64,000 nt of DNA, from the NCBI GenBank assembly GCA_033220425.1, contig CM065646.1, positions 5,959,501 to 6,023,500 on the forward strand, read 5' to 3'. This document shows, one piece after another, positions 57,290 through 64,000 of the stretch. Below the pieces are notes generated by a model. It was not told the DNA's origin, did not search any database, and saw only the letters and a program-made list of their open reading frames with translations. Within the stretch, counting starts at the first letter, position 1, and each line of letters begins with the position of its first letter. A program made the position numbers and the translations under genes. The DNA is from Lepraria neglecta (Eukaryota; Ascomycota; Lecanoromycetes; Lecanorales; Stereocaulaceae).

Positions 57290-60200
57290 TCTTCTCTTCT
57301 CTCTAATAGAACTCTTGTAGATATTCCCTATAGTTCCCCGCAAGGTTCCTAAGAGGTTCCCAGGTACTTTCCGTTTCATCGTACCCTTTCTATTTAACTA
57401 GGTAGAACTAATTTCTCCTATCTAGGATCCTCTCGACCTTATACTCTGTTTCTTCCTTAACGTTATAATAAAACGTTTCTTAGAGTAGTATATTAGAGTC
57501 TACTAGCTCTAGAAGTAAGATATAGAATACCGGATATACTTTGGCGTCAGGTAGGAGCTCGAGTTTATAGTTAATAGCCCCCTTTACCTTCTTAATCAAG
57601 AATAGTCTAACCTTAATATAATCCAGTTTCTTACTTGGTCTCGTCGTTTTTATATTTTTTATTAGGAGGTATACTTTATCCCCCTCTTTAAGCTAAGGAA
57701 TATTCTTTCTTTTACTATTGACTTATCCCTTTAACTTATTATTTAAGTATTTAATTATCTTTTATATATCCTTATATAAATTCTTTAGCTCTTTAGCCTT
57801 AACTAAGGCTTTTTCTGTATTAGGTCCTTCCCTAGCTTATAGAAATATATTTATATTCTTTCCGTAGTTGGCAAAGAATGGTATTAGACCCGTCGTATCT
57901 AACCTTTTATTATTATACGCTAATTATACTATTAGAAGTAGTGAAACCTAATTATCTTGTTTTAGGTTTATATAATACCTTAGGTATACTTCTATTATTT
58001 GGTTTATACGTTCCGTTTATCTATTAGTCTATAGGTAGTATATAGTTAATATCCGAAGTTTAGTTCTAATCGCTGCGATCAGCGTTCTCTAGTAGTTAGA
58101 AGTAAATAACTTATCTCTATCAGATATTATCGACTTAGGTATACTATGATCTCTTATTAGCTTGTCGAGTAGTATAAAGGCTAATTAATCTACTTTGTAT
58201 ATCTCCTTGAATAGTATTATGATTATATACTTCGTTAGTTTGTCTATAATAACTATAACTAAGTCGAAGGTATCTTATATAGCTGGATCCTTCGAAGGTA
58301 GTAGTTTAACTATAAAGTCCATTATGATATTATCCTATAGTAATTCTAGTATAGGCGCAAACTGAATTTGCCTGTACTTGGCGTATTATATAGACTTGTT
58401 CTGCTGGCATTGAATATATTCCTTAATATACTATTCAACGCGTGCCCGAAGTTTCGGTACTATATATCCTCGTCCTAGGAGTTCTATAGTCTTAGATACT
58501 CTAGGGTGACCTTGTAAAGGGTCATCGTGGTAATCCCTGATTACTTCTTTAACGTATATATCAGGTAAGTAAGTTTTCTCCTGATATCTGAGCAATACTA
58601 AATCTAGTTAATCCTATCGTAGCTTTGTTACGAATATATCGTTATTATAGGCCTTTACGATCCTATTAGTCGTGTCAGGTCCTGATATACGAAGGGTCAT
58701 TGCTAATACCTGATATGGCACCAATGATCCATCGGCTTCTCGTTTTAGGATTGGTCATTCTATAATATTCTTCTTTTCTATATAGTCCGATTACCTACTA
58801 AGTATATCTACTCGACTATTATCTTTTCCTGGGGTATAGGTTATTTTGAACTTGTATTATCTGAGTAGTTCTAACTATCTAACTTATCTTCTATTTAACT
58901 CTTTTATTATTATAAAGTTAAGAAGATTCTTATAATCTGTAAAGATGGTTAGGTCTAAGTAGCCTTCTACGTATACTCTCTAATTTTAAAGTATATATAC
59001 TACGGCAAGTAGTTCTTTGTCGTATATATTATAGTTCTATTCTACTACTAATATTTTTCGTGAAAAGTAGGTAACTAGGTACTACTTTTAGTCCTTCATT
59101 TAATAAAGGTATACTCCTATTACAAGATCCGAGGTATCTATTTTAATATAAGCCGGTTCGTTAGCTTAAAAGGTATAGAGTACTGGTAGATCCGTATATG
59201 CTTTTTTTAACGTGTCAAATAACTTTTATTATTCTTATCCCTATATAAATCCGATATCCTTCTTTATAATATCTATAAGTAGAAGTACTTTCTTTAAGTA
59301 GCCCTCGATAAACTTCCTATTAAAGTTAGTAAATCCTAAGAAACTTTGTACTACTTTGATATCCTGTAGTATAGGCTATTCCGCTATAGCTTTAATCTTT
59401 TCTAGGCTTATACTAATACCTTTTATACTAACTATAAATCCTAGGAACTTAATAGAGTCCCTGTAGAATTCGCACTTTTCCGGTTTAAGGAGAAGTCCCG
59501 CTTATAATAGGTATTCGATAACATCCTATATATACTTAACGTATTTATCCTTGTTCTTAGAGTAAATCAAGATATCGTCGAGGTACGCTATCGCTATTCG
59601 ATCTAAGTATACTTATACGACATTATTAATAAGTACTTAGCAGGTTACTAGTGCGTTAGTAAGTCCAAACGGTATTACTAGATACTTATAGTAGCTATAT
59701 CTAGTCCGAAAGGCAGTTTTCCATTCTTCGCCTTCTTTTATTCAGATTAGATTATATATACCTCTAAGGTCTAGTTTCGTAAATATCTTTGCCTTGCCGA
59801 GCCGATCCTATAGCTCGCTAATATTTGGTAAAGGGTAACAATTCTTGATAGTAATATCGTTCAACTTTCGATAGTCGACGTATAGCCTTAGACTTCCGTC
59901 CTTCTTTAGTACAAAGAGGATTAGATAACCTGCTAGTAATTTGGATTCCCGAATAAATCCTTTCTTAAGGTTCTTATCGATATACCCGCGAAGTATAGTA
60001 AGTTCCTTTTCCGATAATATATAGATAGGTCTAAATATTGGCGCCTTACTAGGTTCGAGTTCGATCTTATAATCCTATAGTTAGTACTTAGGTAACGCTT
60101 TTACGCTCGTCTCTTCCTCGAATAGGTATACCTACTATTTATATTCCCGAGGGATCTTAGAAGGTTCGTCTTTTCCTTTAATAGCTCTCTCTTTAGTATC

Positions 60201-62476
60201 CTACTAACCCTTATTAGTAACTAAGGAGTTAAGCCTTCTCTCTTAGAAGTTACTCTTATTATTTAAGAATAAAGTAATATATACTTTAACCGGCCTTCGG
60301 TTCTTTCTCTTATCTATTATCGTCTACTATTAACTAATAGGTCTAATACTAGTAATATCTCTAGATCGTCCGAATTTAAGTACTTTTATCTTCTAGTTGA
60401 TTTCTAGGTTATATTTATTTAACTAAGGTATTCCTAAAATAATATTATAAGTAGCCATCCCAACTATGTCGAATATAATCTCCTTATAGTATTACTAAAT
60501 TATTACTAGTAGGGAGCGTATCTCCTCCTCTACTTTTCCTGTTAAAAATACTAACCTATTAGCCAGGTATAGCTCGTAAGATAATTTCTTCTTTCGTATT
60601 AGTAGGCCGCTTAAGTCTACCAAGTTCCTTAAGATAAAATTTCCTATAGCTCCGCTGTCTATTATCGCTACAGTCCGCTATCTATCGATATTCACTAGTA
60701 TAATAATATATATATGATACTGCGCGGCACACAATTGTTATTTGGGGAATAACGTATTAATCTCCTTATACTTCCCTATAGTATAAGAGATTATTCTTTT
60801 CCCTGTAATAGTAGGAATCCGTATACTTCCTTTATACCTTTATACGGGATATATTTATTATATAGGTAGCTATACTATAGTACCTAGTTATAAGCTCCTC
60901 TCTTAAAGACTTTAAGCGAGTTATTTCTTTCTTTTTCCCACTTTTCCGTAAAGTATAGGAAGTAGTAATACTTCCTCTTACTTATAAGATACTACTAGTA
61001 TCTATCTTTCTTATACTTATACTACTATATTTCTCTATAGTAAGCTTTCTTGAGTAGGGGTACCGTATATTCTTTCGCTAGACGGCCCCTCTCTTCTCTA
61101 TATACCGAATAATCAGGTAATATATACTCAGTATATAGAATTTCGCTATATTATTAATATTCCCTATCGTATTAATAGTCTCGTATAGGTTCGTCCTATT
61201 TAGGTTTTATAGATAATTACTTATTTAATATACCTTATACTTTGCTTTCGATTTCGTCGAAGAGTTTATATTTATCTTTATCTAATTAAGGTTCTTTAAT
61301 TTCTAGTAATTTTCCTTCTACTTAGGATATAGTAGATCTAGGTTCGGGTATCGATACTGGTTTCTCTAGACTAGCTTTCCGCTATTCCTAATCCGTCTTA
61401 TATTGTTAAGATCTATTACTATCCCTATAGTAATATCTCTATACTTCTTTATTGAATTCTGATTCGAAGGTATTATCTTCCGAATCCTGATTTAATTCTT
61501 CTATATCGTAGAGTAGCTATATTTCTTCGGAGTTTTCCTCGTTATCTAGAGGTCCTCCTTCTATTACGTTAATCTGCGGTCGGTATACTATATTCTTCGA
61601 CCTGTAGTCTCTAGCCATATAACCCAGTTTACTATAGCTATAGTAAGTAATTACTTTCTTTCCCCCGTACTGCTTTTTCCCTTTAAAGTTTCCTTTCTTC
61701 TTTCCTATCTAAATAAAGTTAATCTCTATTAGCACTATACTATAGTAAGTATTACGTTCTCTATAATCTTATCGGTAATTCCTTATTTTTAAAAAGAATC
61801 CCTTATATTAGGTTCCGCTAACTCCTCCGTTATACCGTTTCTCTATAGATTATTCGAATAACTTATTATCGATTTTAATCGCATTTTTAATAAGTCCGTC
61901 TAGAGTATCGATTACTCCTCCGAATCTTATAAGCTCGTCTTTAATATTATCTTTAAGACCTTAACGATATATTGTTATCAGCGTATCATTATCCTAACCT
62001 ATTTTAGTAGTATATATTTGAAACTAAGTTGAAAACTCTGACGCTGACTTCTTCTACTTCATGTATTAGATGATACGTATTACTACGTTTACCTTGTTGG
62101 AAGGTCCGAATATATAGCGGATTTCGACCATGAACTTTGGCATACTCTCTATCTAAGATTTAATATCGCTATCCTCGTCGTCGTCTTCTATATATTTCTT
62201 TAGGAAAGGTTTAACCCACTTTTAGGCCCGTCCTCGTAGGTATAATATAGCGAAGGTAGTATATCTAGTTATTAGGAGCAAGTCTCCCTGGAATAGAAGG
62301 TATAGTTATACTTGTATAAGCCACGGCTTAAGCTTGTCCCTATCTCCGTAGTATAGGTCTAGTACTACGACCTTGATCCTTTTTCCAGATCCTTCGTCTA
62401 TAGTATAGTATCTCTGGCCAGTAACCGTTAAGGTACTTGGGGTAGGGGTTCTGCCTGAAGTTGTTGAAGAACTCAT
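57290..62476 (-). pseudogene. gag-pol relic of the gypsy element
   Basis: Reading the minus strand from ATG 62476 (MSSSTTSGRTPTPSTLTVTG): gag, then a zinc-knuckle relic near 61610-61640 reading YSYSKLGYMARDYR, where the family has Cys and His at the Tyr positions. Then protease (VAIIDSGAIGNFILRNL, near 60650) and reverse transcriptase (YLDDILIYSKNKDK near 59560, and LGFTNFNRKFIEGY). RNase H follows (NYNIYDKELLAVVY), and then integrase with HPRVSKTIELLGRGY, QCQQNKS (near 58420) and MDFIVKLLPSKD (near 58310). Last comes a chromodomain, KGYDETESTWEPLRNLAGNY near 57370. Stops occur throughout. The order protease-RT-RNase H-integrase-chromodomain defines a chromovirus. Confidence 0.92.
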
Positions 62477-62494
62477 CCCTTAGGGTGTTCAAAG

Positions 62495-62921
62495 TGTTAC
62501 GACCTATATCTATTCGTTTACCTAACGGTGCGATAAACAGGTATAGGTATATATATCTTATGCTTCTGTGGGAGAGGAGTTACTCAGGTAGAATAGCAGT
62601 CTTTGTAGTTGTAGGTAGTCAATACGTTCTATATTGATAACTAGTAAAGTATAGTACAAGGAGTACCAGGAAGATTAACCAAGTAATGGTTTACTAAGTT
62701 GAACACGCTGTTCCAAACAGTAGGCAAAGCCCCGTATATATAGATATAAGAAATCCTGCCAAGCACTCTTGATAGTATTGCTCGCACTGCGATCATTGCG
62801 ATCATCGTTCCTAATAGTATTGCTCGCACTGCGATCATTGCGATCATCGCTCTACCTGCCTGTCCTGTCCGAAGTCATCTGTCCTTCGCGACAGTCCTGT
62901 TAGAACCTTCTGGTTCTAATA
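62495..62921 (-). repeat. LTR (upstream copy of the gypsy element)
   Basis: 427 bp, equal in length to the LTR at 56359-56785, with the same 42-bp internal duplication. Followed by the second GTTCC (62922-62926). Confidence 0.92.
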
Positions 62922-62926
62922 GTTCC
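62922..62926. repeat. target duplication GTTCC, right copy
   Basis: Pairs with 56354-56358; beyond it the right foldback arm resumes. Confidence 0.85.
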
Positions 62927-63146
62927 CTGAAGCTACCCCTATAGTCACCCCTGAAGTGCCTCCGGAGCACTCAACCCTTAATAACTTCTAATATATTAGG
63001 GTTAGGGCTTCGCTTTACATATATAAAATATACTATAAATAGAGGGCTTTTTTAATTCTGCTTAAGTATTCTAAATAGAGTATAAAAATAGCGAGATATA
63101 GCCGCTTTTATAGTAATATTCTATGAAGATTACGGGCACTCACTTG

Positions 63147-63153
63147 TTATTGT
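63147..63153. repeat. candidate target duplication TTATTGT, right copy
   Basis: Pairs with 51176-51182; directly follows the right end of the foldback element. Confidence 0.5.
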
Positions 63154-63326
63154 ATAATATATCGCTTGAAAGGGTCTTCCATTTTTGCTTGAATATAGCG
63201 GAGCTTCTTGTTACGAACCACGTTGCGTGCGGTGGTCGTATATAGATTGATTCTCAACGGGGATGGAGGTGCAGCCAACAAGAGTATGAAGCAGGCTTCA
63301 AGTGATGCTAAGCGGGTCTGGTATAT

Positions 63327-63781
63327 TGTTACGATCAGGAAACATGATCAGGGATGCGCTCATGGAGCGTAGCGCCCGTCATGGTTCGAGTCGACGAGTC
63401 GGTGTCCGACTCGGACAGACCCTGAAGGCTTGGCATGTTAAGCGATAAGCGCAGTGGTCGCAATGAGCGCAGATGCGATCAGTGCGATCAGTGCGATCAG
63501 GAAGGCTTGGCATGTTAAGCGATGAGCGCAGTGGTCGCAATGAGCGCAGATGCGATCAGTGCGATCAGTGCGATCAGGAAGGCTTGGCATGTTAAGCGAT
63601 GAGCGCAGTGGTCGCAATGAGCGCAGATGCGATTAGTGCGATCAGTGCGATCAAGAATACTTGGCATGGATTTCGTATGTCTATATATACGGAGCACTGC
63701 TTACCACTTGGAGCATCGTGCTCAACTTGCTATTCAATTGTCTACTACATGCGATAGATCTCTTAGGCTAGGCACTGAACA
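63327..63781 (+). mobile_element. solo LTR, 455 bp, with TATAT target duplication
   Basis: Starts TGTTACGATCAGG and ends GGCACTGAACA, with TATAT directly before (63322-63326) and after (63782-63786). No second LTR or coding part lies inside, so it is what remains after recombination between two LTRs. Its first bases (TGTTACGA) and GCGATCA repeats recall the gypsy LTRs at 56359 and 62495, suggesting a related family. Confidence 0.82.
63424..63668 (+). repeat. 77-bp tandem repeat, three copies plus a partial fourth
   Basis: Copies start at 63424, 63501 and 63578; a fourth begins at 63655 and fades after about 14 bases. Each unit opens with GAAGGCTTGGCATGTTAAGC and ends with GCGATCAGTGCGATCAG. 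Copies differ by single transitions. The array lies wholly inside the solo LTR. Confidence 0.9.
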
Positions 63782-64000
63782 TATATTATCTAATTATATA
63801 CCAGACCCGCTTAGTATTACTTAAAGCCTACTTCATACTCTTGTCAGGTTATACCTCCATCCCTATTAAGAATCAATCTATAGAACCACCGCACGTAACG
63901 TAGTTTGTAATACTTTAAGCACCCTTAAGGATAAGTACTATACTAAGAGACCCTAGGGTACCTACCCTAAGCTCCTTAGGAGGAGGAAGCGGATAGAGAC

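Larger units (their letters stand above)
56359..62921 (-). mobile_element. Ty3/gypsy LTR retrotransposon (chromovirus), heavily mutated
   Basis: The 6563-bp element has two 427-bp LTRs beginning TG and ending in A (CA before mutation), a GTTCC duplication on both sides, and gag-pol on the minus strand. It lies in the right arm of the foldback element. Every coding domain is crossed by stops, and the base changes are those of RIP, so it cannot move by itself. The right LTR (62495-62921) is the upstream one in the sense of transcription. Confidence 0.93.
51187..63146. mobile_element. foldback (giant inverted repeat) element containing two nested transposons
   Basis: The outer ends match in opposite orientation: CAAGTGAGTGCCCGTAATCT at the left and its reverse complement ending at 63146. 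The left arm is 51187-51296, 54752-54859 and 54860-55614 once the piggyBac-like insertion is removed. The right arm is 55633-56358 and 62927-63146 once the gypsy element is removed. The arms are about 973 and 946 bp around an 18-base loop (55615-55632), so the original element was near 1.94 kb and almost fully palindromic. No protein is encoded by it. Differences between arms are mostly C/T and G/A. Elements with such arms are known as foldback or MULE-type elements; mobilisation must come from elsewhere. Confidence 0.85.
63209..63912. mobile_element. second inverted-repeat element, interrupted by a solo LTR
   Basis: The left arm 63209-63326 and the right arm (about 63795-63912) are inverted copies of about 118 bp, beginning TGTTACGAACC on the left. 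The right arm reads TATTACAAACTACGTTACGT in reverse, differing by G-to-A or C-to-T. Between the arms a short AT spacer remains once the solo LTR is removed. The edges read TG...TA (CA before mutation), so an LTR-derived palindrome is possible. No coding capacity. Confidence 0.7.

Noticed and set aside
63361-63410. GGTTCGAGTC, resembling a tRNA B box
   Set aside because: No matching A box or cloverleaf around it, and it lies inside the solo LTR.
63424-63668. Regular repeats that might suggest a CRISPR array
   Set aside because: The units are contiguous with no spacers, lie inside an LTR, and the genome is eukaryotic.

Overview
The window is nuclear DNA of a filamentous ascomycete (Pezizomycotina). 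The evidence is intron-rich genes with short introns (about 45-100 nt) of GT...AG type, fungal-specific families (a GH128-type secreted glucanase, a GT71 mannosyltransferase, a Zn2Cys6 regulator, a Flc/TRP-like membrane protein), and AT-rich repeats whose damage is almost all C-to-T/G-to-A, as left by repeat-induced point mutation (RIP). No tRNA, rRNA or CRISPR array was seen. The species cannot be told from the sequence.

Bases 1-36300 form a housekeeping arm. In order: STI1 co-chaperone (3' end cut by the window), RNA polymerase III subunit C34, a secreted GH128-like hydrolase, a Fot1/pogo-type DNA transposon relic, two secreted proteins, the small U2AF subunit, a new 110-residue tail-anchored protein, an Rpd3/Hos2-class histone deacetylase, an ING-type PHD protein, an oxysterol-binding protein, a 1099-residue protein of unknown function, a mannosyltransferase, a Flc/TRP-like membrane protein, a FYVE/RING protein and an MFS carrier. 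STI1/C34 and HDAC/ING are divergent pairs with shared promoter regions. ING and the oxysterol-binding gene converge. Exon boundaries were set by phase and are listed in the entries.

Bases 36300-43800 form a decayed, gene-poor island: an acidic-protein pseudogene with in-frame TAGs and a frameshift, a scrap of SNF2-like helicase, and a broken UPF1/NFX1-type helicase. Then come three genes: a Zn2Cys6 factor (833 aa), a 463-aa protein with a PD-(D/E)XK-like pattern, and a DEDDy 3'-5' exonuclease with a frameshift right before its exo III motif. A small 179-bp inverted-repeat element (49396-49574) lies between the last two.

Bases 51176-64000 are a nest of transposons. The host is a roughly 1.9-kb foldback element (near-palindrome) whose left arm holds a 3.45-kb piggyBac-like element and whose right arm holds a 6.56-kb Ty3/gypsy chromovirus (427-bp LTRs, 5-bp target duplication GTTCC). 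Removing both insertions restores two arms of nearly equal length. Directly after it lies a second inverted-repeat element carrying a 455-bp solo LTR (target duplication TATAT) with a 77-bp tandem repeat. The order of insertion can be read from the sequence alone; this nest is the most unusual part of the window.
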